From NCBI RefSeq assembly GCF_900101685.1, contig NZ_FMZZ01000022.1:1-63281 (forward strand): DNA of 63,281 nt. Reading direction: 5' to 3'. Position 1 is the first letter of the stretch, and each line of letters opens with the position of its first letter. This DNA is from Actinokineospora iranica. Its GTDB lineage: Bacteria; Actinomycetota; Actinomycetes; Mycobacteriales; Pseudonocardiaceae. The notes under the pieces were generated by a model, which had not been told where the DNA came from, searched no databases, and saw only the letters and a program-made list of their open reading frames with translations. Shown in pieces: positions 44,070-53,257 of the stretch. A program made the translations under genes and the position numbers.

Positions 44070-45284
44070 AGTCAGCCGTCGGACGACCGCGTCGGCGAGC
44101 AGCCTGCCCCGTGAGGTGAGCACGCACCGGCCCGCGGCCAGCGCCGGGCCGTCGAGCAGGCCGTCGCGGACCGCCATCTCGGCCTCGGCGACCGCCGGGC
44201 GGTCGAGCGCGTCGACCGGCAGGCCCTCGGCGAGCCGCAGTTCCAGCAGCACCCGCTCGACGCGCTGGTCGTCGGCGCTCAGCCGCTCCCGCCCCGCCGC
44301 GGGAGAGCGGCCCTCGGCGAGCAGCGCGGCGTAGCGGGCCGGGTGCTTGACGTTCCACCAGCGCACGCCGCCGACGTGGCTGTGCGCGCCGGGACCGGCG
44401 CCCCACCAGTCGCCGCCGAGCCAGTAGCCCAGGTTGTGCCTGCACCGCGCCGCGTCCGACGACGCCCAGTTCGACACCTCGTACCAGCGCAGACCGGCCG
44501 CCGACAGGCCTGCGTCGACCTGCTCGTACCGGTCGGCCAGCACGTCGTCGTCGGGCATCGGCAGCTCACCGCGCCGGACCCGGCGGGCCAGCGCGGTCCC
44601 CTCCTCCACGATCAGCGCGTAGGCGGACACGTGGTCGACCCCGGCGTCCAGGACCGCGTCCAGCGACGCGGCCAGGTCCTGCGGGCGCTCGCCCGGGGTG
44701 CCGTAGATGAGGTCGAGGTTCACGTGCCCGATCCCGGCCGCGCGCGCCTCGCGGGCGGCGGCGACGGCCCGGCCGGGCGTGTGCGTGCGGTCGAGCACGG
44801 TCAGCACGTGCCGGGCGGCGGACTGCATCCCCAGCGAGACCCGGGTGTAGCCTGCGTCGGCGAGACCGGCGAAGAACTCCGGCGAGGTCGACTCCGGGTT
44901 GGACTCCGTGGTCACCTCGGCGCCGTGGGCGAGGCCGAAGGCGGCGCGGACCGCGTCCAGGACGGCGGCGAGACCGTCGGCGCCCAGCAGCGACGGGGTG
45001 CCGCCGCCGACGAACACCGTGTCCACGCGCGGCGGGTCGCCGAGCACCCGGGCAGCCAGGTCCAGTTCCCGGCGCAGCCCGTCGAGCCAGGACGCGGGCG
45101 ACGCGGACGTGCCCAGCTCTCCCGGGGTGTAGGTGTTGAAATCGCAGTAGCCGCAGCGGGTGGCGCAGAACGGCACGTGGACGTAGAGCCCGAACGGCCG
45201 CGCGCCCAGTCCGGCGAGCGCGGCAGCGGGCAGCGCGCCGTCCGCGGGAGCGGGTTCGCCTTCGGGAAGTGTGGAAGCCACCAC
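44067..45284 (-). CDS. hemW: Heme chaperone HemW (radical SAM, HemN-like)
   Basis: A 405-residue radical SAM protein. The cluster motif is CATRCGYC (Cys40, Cys44, Cys47) followed by DFNTYTPGE. Further marks are VFVGGGTPSLL, ESNPES and VSLGMQSA. It lacks a fourth Cys and other features of true oxygen-independent coproporphyrinogen oxidase, fitting the HemW branch that inserts heme. Two adjacent GTG codons (45284, 45281) are possible starts. As in M. tuberculosis (Rv2388c), it lies near the sulfite reductase operon. Confidence 0.9.
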   Translation of the reverse strand: MVASTLPEGEPAPADGALPAAALAGLGARPFGLYVHVPFCATRCGYCDFNTYTPGELGTSASPASWLDGLRRELDLAARVLGDPPRVDTVFVGGGTPSLLGADGLAAVLDAVRAAFGLAHGAEVTTESNPESTSPEFFAGLADAGYTRVSLGMQSAARHVLTVLDRTHTPGRAVAAAREARAAGIGHVNLDLIYGTPGERPQDLAASLDAVLDAGVDHVSAYALIVEEGTALARRVRRGELPMPDDDVLADRYEQVDAGLSAAGLRWYEVSNWASSDAARCRHNLGYWLGGDWWGAGPGAHSHVGGVRWWNVKHPARYAALLAEGRSPAAGRERLSADDQRVERVLLELRLAEGLPVDALDRPAVAEAEMAVRDGLLDGPALAAGRCVLTSRGRLLADAVVRRLT

Positions 45285-45399
45285 ACCATCATCCCAGGTG
45301 GGGACGGCACTTTCGGCGGCCGGGCGCAAGGGACGTGGCGGTCGTCCCAGTATGCGGATGGCGGTAGACCACACCTTGGACGCATGGCACGCTGAGCCC

Positions 45400-45486
45400 A
45401 TGTTCGCGACACAAGTCTTCCTGGTGGCCCGCCGCCACGTGGACTTCCGTCGCGTCTCCAGCGCGATGTGCCGTCAGCACCGCTGA
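45400..45486 (+). CDS. Short leader peptide upstream of the sulfur operon
   Basis: A 28-codon frame: MFATQVFLVARRHVDF then RRVSSAMCRQHR. It contains the ARRHVD-x-x-RVSSAMCR pattern of the leader peptides that actinobacteria carry before cysteine and sulfur-assimilation operons. The single Cys codon close to the end and the Arg-rich tail fit a sensor of Cys-tRNA supply. It ends 116 bases upstream of the sulfite reductase start. I do not see an obvious terminator/antiterminator pair, so a translational (Rho or uORF) mode is possible. Confidence 0.75.
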   Translation: MFATQVFLVARRHVDFRRVSSAMCRQHR

Positions 45487-45602
45487 CCGCCGCCGCGAAT
45501 TCGCATTCAGCAGGCGTCGGGCGCGCCACTGAGTGATCCCCACCAGTTCCGCACGGGGTTGCCGAGGGCGCGCGCGAGCGCCCCGACCCCGGAGGACTAC
45601 CG

Positions 45603-47306
45603 GTGGCTCCCACCACACCCCCCACCGACACCCCGGCAGCCAAGGGCAAGCGCGCGCCTGCCCGCCGGGGCGAGGGCCAATGGGCGCTCGGCTACCGCGA
45701 GCCGCTGAATCCGAACGAGCGGTCCAAGAAGGACGACAACCCGCTGCACGTGCGGGACCGGATCGAGAACATCTACGCGCGGGGCGGCTTCGACAGCATC
45801 GACCCGGGCGACCTGCGGGGCCGGTTCCGCTGGTACGGGCTCTACACCCAGCGCAAGCCCGGGATCGACGGCGGCCGCACCGCCACGCTGGAGCCCGAAG
45901 AGCTGGACGACGAGTACTTCATGCTGCGCGTGCGCATCGACGGCGGCGCGGTCACGACCCAGCAGCTCGCGGTGATCGGCGAGGTGTCGCAGACCTACGC
46001 GCGCGACACCGCCGACATCACCGACCGGCAGAACATCCAGTACCACTGGATCCGCGTCGAGGACATGCCCACCATCTGGGCCAAGCTCGAAGGCGCTGGC
46101 CTGACCACGATGGAGGCCTGCGGCGACAGCCCCCGGGTCATCCTGGGCTCCCCGGTCGCGGGCATCGCCGCCGACGAGGTGATCGACGGCACCCCGGCGA
46201 TCGATGAGATCAAGCGCCGGTTCATCGGCGACAAGGCGTTCTCCAACCTGCCGCGCAAGTTCAAGTCGGCCGTCTCCGGGCTGCCCGACGTCGCCCACGA
46301 GATCCACGACGTCGCCTTCGTCGGCGTCGTGCACCCCGAGCACGGCCCCGGGTTCGACGTGTGGGTCGGCGGCGGCCTGTCGACCAACCCGATGATCGGC
46401 CAGCGGCTGGGCGCGTGGGTGCCGCTGGACGAGGTCGCCGACGTCTACGGCGCGGTGATCAGCGTGTTCCGCGACTACGGCTACCGGCGGCTGCGGCACC
46501 GCGCCCGGATCAAGTTCCTCGTCAAGGACTGGGGCGCGGCGAAGTTCCGCGAGGTCATGGAGGAGAAGTACCTCGGCCGCAAGCTCGTCGACGGGCCCGC
46601 CCCCGAGGTCCCGGACGTGCAGCGCGACCACGTCGGCGTGCACCGGCAGAAGGACGGCAAGTTCTACGTCGGCGCCGCCCCCATCGCGGGCCGGGTGTCC
46701 GGCTCGACGCTGGTCGAGGTCGCCAAGGCCGCCGAGCGGGCTGGCTCGAACCGGGTGCGGTTCACCCCGCTGCAGAAGCTGGTCGTGCTCGACGTCGCCG
46801 AGGGCGAGGTCGCGGGCCTGCGGGCGGAGCTGACGAAGCTGGGGCTGCAGACCGAGCCGTCGCCGTGGCGGCGCGGGATCATGGCCTGCACCGGCATCGA
46901 GTTCTGCAAGCTCGCCATCGTGGAGACCAAGGGCCGCGCGGTCGACCTGGTCACCAAGCTGGAAGCCCGGCTCACCGACATCACCGATGGCGTGACGGCT
47001 CCGATCTCGATCCACATCAACGGCTGCCCGAACTCCTGCGCCCGCATCCAGACCGCGGACATCGGACTCAAGGGCCAGATCGTCACCGACGACGACGGCA
47101 ACCAGGTCGAGGGCTTCCAGGTGCACCTCGGCGGCGGTCTCGGCCTCGACGCCGGGTTCGGCCGCAAGCTGCGCGGGCACAAGGTGACCGGCGACGAGCT
47201 TCCCGACTACGTGGAGCGGGTCGTGCGCAACTTCGTCGCCAAGCGCGAGCCGGACGAGCGGTTCGCCCAGTGGGTCACCCGGGCTGACGACGCGGACTTG
47301 CGATGA
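45603..47306 (+). CDS. Ferredoxin-dependent sulfite reductase (siroheme, 4Fe-4S)
   Basis: A 567-residue enzyme that reduces sulfite to sulfide with six electrons. Siroheme/4Fe-4S ligands are in CTGIEFC (Cys429, Cys435) and CPNSC (Cys475, Cys479). The two nitrite/sulfite-reductase repeats show RQNIQYHWI and NRVRFTPLQK. It corresponds to nirA/sirA (Rv2391) of M. tuberculosis. The GTG at 45603 follows GGAGG. It is first in the operon after the leader peptide; cysH follows, which favours sulfite over nitrite as substrate. Confidence 0.94.
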   Translation: MAPTTPPTDTPAAKGKRAPARRGEGQWALGYREPLNPNERSKKDDNPLHVRDRIENIYARGGFDSIDPGDLRGRFRWYGLYTQRKPGIDGGRTATLEPEELDDEYFMLRVRIDGGAVTTQQLAVIGEVSQTYARDTADITDRQNIQYHWIRVEDMPTIWAKLEGAGLTTMEACGDSPRVILGSPVAGIAADEVIDGTPAIDEIKRRFIGDKAFSNLPRKFKSAVSGLPDVAHEIHDVAFVGVVHPEHGPGFDVWVGGGLSTNPMIGQRLGAWVPLDEVADVYGAVISVFRDYGYRRLRHRARIKFLVKDWGAAKFREVMEEKYLGRKLVDGPAPEVPDVQRDHVGVHRQKDGKFYVGAAPIAGRVSGSTLVEVAKAAERAGSNRVRFTPLQKLVVLDVAEGEVAGLRAELTKLGLQTEPSPWRRGIMACTGIEFCKLAIVETKGRAVDLVTKLEARLTDITDGVTAPISIHINGCPNSCARIQTADIGLKGQIVTDDDGNQVEGFQVHLGGGLGLDAGFGRKLRGHKVTGDELPDYVERVVRNFVAKREPDERFAQWVTRADDADLR

Positions 47307-47378
47307 CCAGCCGACGTACTTGTCGCAGCGGAGGCTGCAATCAGCACAGCCGACGTACTTGTCGCAGCGGAGGCCGCA
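47307..47378 (+). repeat. 31-bp direct repeat with duplicated ribosome site
   Basis: The stretch CAGCCGACGTACTTGTCGCA plus GCGGAGGCYGCA occurs at about 47308-47338 and again at 47348-47378 (40-base period). Only the second copy is followed by the ATG of the zinc-ribbon gene. Confidence 0.85.
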
Positions 47379-47379
47379 T

Positions 47380-47547
47380 ATGACAGAGCGGGCGACGCCG
47401 TTCTACTGCCCCTACTGCGGCGACGAGGATCTTCGTCCGCGGGAGGAGCCGCAGGCGGCCTGGCTGTGCGCGGGCTGCCGCCGGGTCTTCACGGTCACGT
47501 TCATAGGGCTCAATCTCAACACCGCACCAGCGGAGGCGGGTCGATGA
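47380..47547 (+). CDS. Small zinc-ribbon protein of the sulfur operon
   Basis: A 55-residue protein with two Cys pairs, YCPYCGDED and LCAGCRR, forming a zinc ribbon. It is a small conserved member between sulfite reductase and cysH genes in actinomycetes; function unknown. The ATG at 47380 has GCGGAGG upstream; its stop overlaps the cysH start (ATGA). Confidence 0.8.
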   Translation: MTERATPFYCPYCGDEDLRPREEPQAAWLCAGCRRVFTVTFIGLNLNTAPAEAGR

Positions 47548-48230
47548 CCACCACACTGCAAGAGATCGCCGAGAAGGCCGAACGCGAACTGGCCGAGGCA
47601 ACGGCCGCCGAGGCGCTTGCGTGGACCACGCAAACGTTCGGCGACAAGTTCATCGTGGCCTCGAACATGCAGGACGCCGTGCTGATCGACCTGGCCTACC
47701 AGGCCAAGCGCGACATCGACGTGCTGTTCCTGGAGACCGGCTACCACTTCGCCGAGACCATCGGCACCCGGGACGCGGTCGCGGTGGTCTACCCCGAGGT
47801 GCGCATCGTCAACGCCGAGGCCGAGCAGTCGGTCGCCGACCAGGAGGCCGAGTTCGGCCTGCTGAACAAGACCGACCCGACGCGGTGCTGCTTCCTGCGC
47901 AAGGTGGAGCCGCTGCGCAAGACCCTCGCGAAGTACGACGCGTGGGTGACCGGTGTGCGCAGGGTCGACGCGCCGACGCGGGCGAACACCCCGATCGTGC
48001 AGTGGGACGACCGCAACGGCCTCGTCAAGGTCAACCCGATCGCGGCGTGGTCGGACGACGAGTTCAACAGCTACATCGCCGACCACGGGATTCTGGAGAA
48101 CCCGCTGGTGAGCGAGGGCTACCTGTCCATCGGCTGCGCGCCGTGCACGGCCAAGCCGCTGCCGGGCCAGGACGCGCGCAGCGGCCGCTGGGCCGGGCAG
48201 GCCAAGACCGAGTGCGGATTGCACGGGTAG
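47544..48230 (+). CDS. cysH: Adenylyl-sulfate reductase (assimilatory, 4Fe-4S)
   Basis: A 228-residue APS/PAPS reductase. The two Cys pairs Cys115-Cys116 and Cys198/Cys201 (GCAPC) ligate a 4Fe-4S cluster, which marks the APS-using, plant/mycobacterium type; the catalytic Cys224 is in ECGLH at the C-terminus. It makes sulfite from APS with thioredoxin. No adenylylsulfate kinase (CysC) is fused to CysN here, consistent with direct APS reduction. ATG overlaps the zinc-ribbon stop. Confidence 0.95.
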   Translation: MTTTLQEIAEKAERELAEATAAEALAWTTQTFGDKFIVASNMQDAVLIDLAYQAKRDIDVLFLETGYHFAETIGTRDAVAVVYPEVRIVNAEAEQSVADQEAEFGLLNKTDPTRCCFLRKVEPLRKTLAKYDAWVTGVRRVDAPTRANTPIVQWDDRNGLVKVNPIAAWSDDEFNSYIADHGILENPLVSEGYLSIGCAPCTAKPLPGQDARSGRWAGQAKTECGLHG

Positions 48231-48236
48231 GGACAC

Positions 48237-49148
48237 ATGAGCATCTTGGAAACCAAGCCCCTGGACGCGCTGGACCGGCTCGAATCCGAGGCGGTCCACA
48301 TCTTCCGCGAGGTCGCGGGCGAGTTCGACCGGCCGGTGATCCTGTTCTCCGGCGGCAAGGACTCGACCGTGCTGCTGCACCTGGCGGTCAAGGCGTTCTG
48401 GCCAGCGCCGGTGCCGTTCCCGCTGCTGCACGTGGACACCGGGCACAACCTGGACGAGGTCATCGCCTTCCGCGACCGCACCGTCGAGCGGTACGGGCTG
48501 CGGCTGGTCGTGGCGAGCGTGCAGGACTACATCGACGACGGCAGGCTGGCGGAGCGGCCGGACGGGACGCGCAACCCGCTGCAAACCGTGCCGCTGCTCG
48601 ACGCGATCACCGAGAACAAGTTCGACGCCGTCTTCGGCGGCGGGCGCCGCGACGAGGAGCGCGCCCGGGCGAAGGAAAGAATCTTCAGCCTGCGCAATTC
48701 CTTCGGCCAGTGGGACCCGCGCCGCCAGCGTCCCGAACTCTGGAACCTCTACAACGGCAGGCACCGGGCAGGCGAACATGTTCGCGTGTTCCCCCTGTCC
48801 AACTGGACCGAACTCGACGTCTGGCGCTACATCCAGCGCGAGCGCATCGACCTGCCGTCGATCTACTTCGCGCACCGCCGCGAGGTTTTCCAGCGCGACG
48901 GCATGTGGCTCACAGCCGGGCCGTGGTTCGGTCCGCGCGCGAACGAGCCGGTCCAGGAGCTGACGGTGCGGTACCGGACCGTCGGCGACGGCTCGTGCAC
49001 GGGGGCGGTGCTGTCCGAGGCCGCCGATCTCGACCAGGTCATCGCCGAGGTGTCGGCGAGCAGGCTCACCGAGCGAGGCGCTACCCGCGCGGACGACCGA
49101 CTGTCCGAGGCGGCCATGGAAGACCGCAAGCGGGAGGGCTACTTCTGA
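48237..49148 (+). CDS. cysD: Sulfate adenylyltransferase subunit 2
   Basis: A 303-residue ATP-PP-loop protein that forms APS from ATP and sulfate with CysN. The PP-loop is SGGKDS (38-43); other marks are VDTGHNLDEV, FGGGRRDEERARAKER and LSNWTELDVWRYI. The ATG lies six bases after cysH; the stop overlaps the cysN start by one base. Confidence 0.97.
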   Translation: MSILETKPLDALDRLESEAVHIFREVAGEFDRPVILFSGGKDSTVLLHLAVKAFWPAPVPFPLLHVDTGHNLDEVIAFRDRTVERYGLRLVVASVQDYIDDGRLAERPDGTRNPLQTVPLLDAITENKFDAVFGGGRRDEERARAKERIFSLRNSFGQWDPRRQRPELWNLYNGRHRAGEHVRVFPLSNWTELDVWRYIQRERIDLPSIYFAHRREVFQRDGMWLTAGPWFGPRANEPVQELTVRYRTVGDGSCTGAVLSEAADLDQVIAEVSASRLTERGATRADDRLSEAAMEDRKREGYF

Positions 49149-50470
49149 TGACTGATCTGCTCCGGCTGGCCACGGCGGGCAGCGTCGACGACGGCAAGTC
49201 CACGCTCGTGGGCAGGCTGCTCTACGACACCAAGTCCGTGCTCGCCGACACCCTGGACGCCGTGCACCGCGCCAGTGTCGACAAGGGACTGTCCACTCCG
49301 GACTTGTCGCTGCTGGTCGACGGCCTGCGCTCCGAGCGCGAGCAGGGCATCACGATCGACGTGGCCTACCGCTACTTCGCGACGCCCAAGCGGTCGTTCG
49401 TGCTCGCCGACACCCCCGGACACGTGCAGTACACCCGCAACACGGTCACCGGCGCGTCCACCGCGCAGCTCGCCGTGCTGCTGGTCGACGCGCGCAAGGG
49501 CGTGCTGGAGCAGACCCGCCGCCACGCCGCGGTGCTGGCCCTGCTCGGCGTGCCCCGGCTCGTGCTCGCGGTGAACAAGGTCGACCTGGTGGGCTACGAC
49601 GAGGAGACCTTCGAGGTCATCGCCAAGGAGTTCACCGACCACGCCACGGCCCTGGGCTACCCGATCGGCTCGGTGCTCTCGATCCCGGTCTCGGCCCTGG
49701 TCGGCGACAACGTGGTCGAGCGCTCCGCGCACACCCCCTGGTACGGCGGGCCGACGCTGCTTGAGCACCTGGAGACCGTGCCGGTCGAACCGGACCCGCA
49801 CCACACGCCGTTCCGTTTCCCGGTGCAGTACGTGATCCGCACGAACACCGCCGAGCACACCGACTACCGCGGCTACGCGGGCCAGGTCGCCGCGGGCACG
49901 GTCCGCACCGGCGAGGAGATCGTGGTCCTGCCCGCCGGGCTGCGCACCACGGTCACCCGCATCGACACCCCGGACGGCGAACTGGCCGAGGCCGAGGCGG
50001 GCCGCTCGGTGACGCTGGTGCTGGCCGACGAGATCGACATCTCCCGCGGCGACCTCATCGCCGGGGTCGCCGACGCACCGGTCGCCGTGGACGAGTTCGA
50101 GGCGACCGTGGCGTGGCTGTCGGACAAGCCGCTGCGGCCGGGGGCGCGGGTGCTGGTCAAGCACGGCGCGCGCACGGTCCCGGCCATCGTCGGCGAGCTC
50201 AGCGCCCGCTTCGACGAGCAGAAGCTGGCCTCGGTGGCCAACCCCGACACCCTGGCGCTCAACGAGATCGGCCGCGTGCAGGTGCGCACGGCCGAGCCGC
50301 TGCCGGTGGACGACTACGCCGCCAACCGGCGCACCGGGGCCTTCCTGGTGATCGACGCGGCGGACGGGTCGACCCTCGCAGCGGGCCTCGTGGGAGCGGG
50401 CCTCCCGGCACTGGAGACGGACCCGAGCTGTACCAGCGGCGGAAAAGCCGCCGCCACGCCCGGTCCGTGA
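49148..50470 (+). CDS. cysN: Sulfate adenylyltransferase subunit 1 (GTPase)
   Basis: A 440-residue GTPase that drives APS formation by CysD. G1 is AGSVDDGKSTL, switch 1 EQGITIDVAYRYF, G3 DTPGH, G4 NKVD. EF-Tu-like domains 2 and 3 follow. The typical length with no C-terminal APS-kinase domain means it is CysN rather than CysNC. It precedes an ABC transporter operon on the same strand. Confidence 0.96.
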   Translation: MTDLLRLATAGSVDDGKSTLVGRLLYDTKSVLADTLDAVHRASVDKGLSTPDLSLLVDGLRSEREQGITIDVAYRYFATPKRSFVLADTPGHVQYTRNTVTGASTAQLAVLLVDARKGVLEQTRRHAAVLALLGVPRLVLAVNKVDLVGYDEETFEVIAKEFTDHATALGYPIGSVLSIPVSALVGDNVVERSAHTPWYGGPTLLEHLETVPVEPDPHHTPFRFPVQYVIRTNTAEHTDYRGYAGQVAAGTVRTGEEIVVLPAGLRTTVTRIDTPDGELAEAEAGRSVTLVLADEIDISRGDLIAGVADAPVAVDEFEATVAWLSDKPLRPGARVLVKHGARTVPAIVGELSARFDEQKLASVANPDTLALNEIGRVQVRTAEPLPVDDYAANRRTGAFLVIDAADGSTLAAGLVGAGLPALETDPSCTSGGKAAATPGP

Positions 50471-50498
50471 CCGCCCCCGGAGTCTGAGAGGCCTGACG

Positions 50499-51560
50499 TT
50501 GAGTCTGCACCGAAAGCGCGCCGCGACCGCGATCGCGTTATCCCTGATCGCCGCCCTCGTGGGCTGCTCCCGCGTCGGGTCCAGCGACACCGCCGACGCG
50601 GCAACCGACAAGGGCGAGGCGGCCGAGCTGCGGCTGGGGTACTTCCCCAACGTCACGCACGCCTCCGCCCTGATCGGCCTGGAGAAGGGCCTGTTCGCCA
50701 AGGAGCTGGGCGCGACCAAGCTGGTCCCGACCAAGTTCACCGACGGCTCGACCGAGGTCGCGGCGTTCCTCGGCGGCTCGCTCGACGCGGGCTTCATCGG
50801 CTCCGGCCCGGCGATCAACGCCTACGCCAAGTCCGACGGCGAGGCCGTGCGGCTGGTCGCGGGCGCCACTTCGGGCGGCGCGCAACTGGTCACCTCCGCC
50901 GAGATCGCCACCCCGCAAGACCTGGCAGGCAAGACCGTGGTCACCCCGGCGCTGGGCAACACCCAGGACGTGGCACTGAAGAAGTGGCTGGTGGAGCAGG
51001 GCCTCAAGGACAAGGTCCAGGTCGACAACCGGGACAGCGCGCAGACCTTCGACGCGTTCAACAAGGGCGAGGTGCGGGCCGCCTGGCTGCCCGAGCCGTG
51101 GTCGTCGCGGCTGGTGCTCGACGCGGGCGCCAAGGTCCTCGTCGACGAGAAGGACCTGTGGGCCCAGGGCAAGTTCCCGACCACGGTGCTGCTGGTGCGC
51201 ACCCGGTATCTGCGCGAGCACCCGCAGACCGTGCGGAAGCTGCTGACGGGCCTGCTCGCGGCCAACGACTACGCCAAGACCGACGAGGCCGGAGCCAAGG
51301 CCGCGGTGAACAAGCAGCTGGAGGCGCTGACCGGCAAGGGCCTCGGGGGCCCGGTCATCGACCGGGCGTTCACCTCCATCGAGCTGAACCCCGACCCGCT
51401 CGCCGCGACGTTCCCGCGGCTGGCCAAGGACGCGGTCACCGCGGGCGTCATGGAGAAGGAGCCGCAGGTCGCCGGGTTCACGGACCTGACCGCGCTCAAC
51501 GCGGTCCTCAAGGCGGCGGGCAAACCCGGGGCCGACGCCGCGGGCCTGGACAAGAAGTAG
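50499..51560 (+). CDS. ABC transporter substrate-binding lipoprotein (sulfonate/taurine type)
   Basis: A 353-residue lipoprotein of the SsuA/TauA/NrtA-like family. The lipobox is ALVGC (near residue 23). Ligand-domain marks are LRLGYFPNVTHASALIGLEKG, DAGFIGSGPAIN and VRAAWLPEPW. The likely ligand is an aliphatic sulfonate or related anion, since it sits in a sulfur operon; the sequence alone does not decide. Start TTG at 50499 with GAGAGG upstream. Confidence 0.88.
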   Translation: MSLHRKRAATAIALSLIAALVGCSRVGSSDTADAATDKGEAAELRLGYFPNVTHASALIGLEKGLFAKELGATKLVPTKFTDGSTEVAAFLGGSLDAGFIGSGPAINAYAKSDGEAVRLVAGATSGGAQLVTSAEIATPQDLAGKTVVTPALGNTQDVALKKWLVEQGLKDKVQVDNRDSAQTFDAFNKGEVRAAWLPEPWSSRLVLDAGAKVLVDEKDLWAQGKFPTTVLLVRTRYLREHPQTVRKLLTGLLAANDYAKTDEAGAKAAVNKQLEALTGKGLGGPVIDRAFTSIELNPDPLAATFPRLAKDAVTAGVMEKEPQVAGFTDLTALNAVLKAAGKPGADAAGLDKK

Positions 51561-51593
51561 TCAGTGGACGACCGAGGAAGGCAGGCGAAGACC

Positions 51594-52388
51594 ATGACCG
51601 CCACGCTTGAGGCCACCCCCGCGCACGCGGGCACCGAGGCCGCGGTTCGGCTGACCGATGTCCGGAAAACCTTCGGCCACGGCCACCGCGCCGTGACCGC
51701 GCTCGACGGAATCGACCTGCGCGTCGAGCCCGGCGAGTTCGTCTGCCTCCTCGGCGCGTCCGGCTGCGGCAAGACGACCCTGCTCAACCTGATCGCCGGT
51801 CTCGACGCGCCGTCCTCCGGCGAGATCGCGCTGACCACGACCCGGCCCGCGGTGATGTTCCAGGAGGCCGCGCTGATGCCGTGGCTGACCGCGGCGCGCA
51901 ACGTGGAGCTGCCGCTGCGGCTCGCGGGCGTCAAGCGGGCCGACCGGGTGGCGCGCACGACCGAACTGCTCGACCTGGTGCGGCTGCGCAACGTCGGCGA
52001 CAAGCGCCCGCACGAGCTGTCCGGCGGTATGCGCCAGCGGGTCGCGCTGGCCCGCGCGCTGGCCTCCGCGCTGGACGGCAACAACGGCGAGGCCGCGTCG
52101 CTGCTGCTGATGGACGAGCCGTTCTCCGCGCTCGACGCGATCACCCGCGACGTGCTGCAGGGCGAGCTGCTGCGGGTCTGGGAGGCGACCGGCACCGCGG
52201 TCGTGTTCGTGACCCACGACGTGCGCGAAGCGGTCCGGCTGGGCCAGCGGGTCGTGCTGCTGTCGTCCAAGCCGGGCCGGGTCGTGCAGGAGTGGGCCGT
52301 CGACGGCCTCACCGGCGCCGACGAGGCCAAGGCGATCGAGAAGATCAACGCCCGGCTCCGCGAGGTGATCAGCAGCCATGCCGCGTGA
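51594..52388 (+). CDS. ABC transporter ATP-binding protein (SsuB/TauB-like)
   Basis: A 264-residue ABC ATPase. Walker A GASGCGKTT, signature LSGGMRQR, Walker B LLLMDEPF, Q loop VMFQEAALMPW and H loop VTHD are all there. It is the energy subunit of the neighbouring sulfonate-type importer. I use the ATG at 51594; a GTG at 51564 would add ten residues with poorer ribosome spacing. Its 3' end overlaps the permease start by 11 bases. Confidence 0.93.
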   Translation: MTATLEATPAHAGTEAAVRLTDVRKTFGHGHRAVTALDGIDLRVEPGEFVCLLGASGCGKTTLLNLIAGLDAPSSGEIALTTTRPAVMFQEAALMPWLTAARNVELPLRLAGVKRADRVARTTELLDLVRLRNVGDKRPHELSGGMRQRVALARALASALDGNNGEAASLLLMDEPFSALDAITRDVLQGELLRVWEATGTAVVFVTHDVREAVRLGQRVVLLSSKPGRVVQEWAVDGLTGADEAKAIEKINARLREVISSHAA

Positions 52389-53253
52389 GGTGGCCGACCA
52401 GGTCGAGGACTCCGCCGCCGTCGAGGCGGGCCTGGACGCCCTCGACACCCCGCCGCGGAGCAAGGCCAAGGGCACGCTGACCCGGTCGATCCTCTCGCCG
52501 ATCGTCGCGCTGGCGCTGTTCGTCGCGGTGTGGCAGTTCCTGTGGTCACGAGCGATCTGGCCGGAGTTCCAACTCCCCGCGCCGATCGCGGTGTGGAACG
52601 AGATCTGGAAGGTCATCGACAGCGGGCAGGTGTGGGAGTTCCTCTGGGTCTCGGTGCACCGCGCGATCATCGGATTCCTGGTCTCGGTGGCCGTGGCGAC
52701 CCCGCTGGGGCTGCTGCTGGCCAAGGTCCCGCTGGTGCGGGCGGCCATCGGGCCGACCATCTCCGGCCTGCAGAGCCTGCCGTCGGTCGCCTGGGTGCCC
52801 GCGGCGGTGCTGTGGTTCGGCGCCACCGACGCCGCGATCTACACCGTCGTCCTGCTCGGCGCGGTCCCCTCGATCGCCAACGGGCTGGTCGCGGGCATCG
52901 ATCAGATCCCGCCGATCCTGCCCAGGGTCGGCAAGGCGCTTGGCGCGGGCAGGCTCGACGCGGCCCGCTACATCCTGCTGCCCGCGGCCCTGCCCGGCTA
53001 CCTCGCCGGACTCAAGCAGGGCTGGGCGTTCTCCTGGCGGTCGCTGATGGCCGCCGAGCTGATCGCCACCTCGCCGCAACTCGGGTTCGGTCTCGGGCAG
53101 TACCTGCACAACGGCATGGCCCTGTCGGAGATGGAGATGGTGATGGCGGGCATCCTGCTGATCTTCTTCGTCGGCGTCGGCATCGAACTGCTGGTGTTCC
53201 GGCCGCTGGAACGCGCCGTGCTGCGCGCCCGCGGGCTTACCGGAGCGCTGTAA
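52378..53253 (+). CDS. ABC transporter permease (SsuC/TauC-like)
   Basis: A 291-residue inner-membrane permease with six helices. The BPD_transp_1 EAA loop is seen around VGKALGAGRLDAARYILLPAALPGYLAGLKQG. N-terminal 40 residues are hydrophilic and acidic. It belongs with the lipoprotein and ATPase just upstream; the three genes overlap or abut, so one transcript is certain in practice. Confidence 0.92.
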   Translation: MPREVADQVEDSAAVEAGLDALDTPPRSKAKGTLTRSILSPIVALALFVAVWQFLWSRAIWPEFQLPAPIAVWNEIWKVIDSGQVWEFLWVSVHRAIIGFLVSVAVATPLGLLLAKVPLVRAAIGPTISGLQSLPSVAWVPAAVLWFGATDAAIYTVVLLGAVPSIANGLVAGIDQIPPILPRVGKALGAGRLDAARYILLPAALPGYLAGLKQGWAFSWRSLMAAELIATSPQLGFGLGQYLHNGMALSEMEMVMAGILLIFFVGVGIELLVFRPLERAVLRARGLTGAL

Positions 53254-53257
53254 GCAG

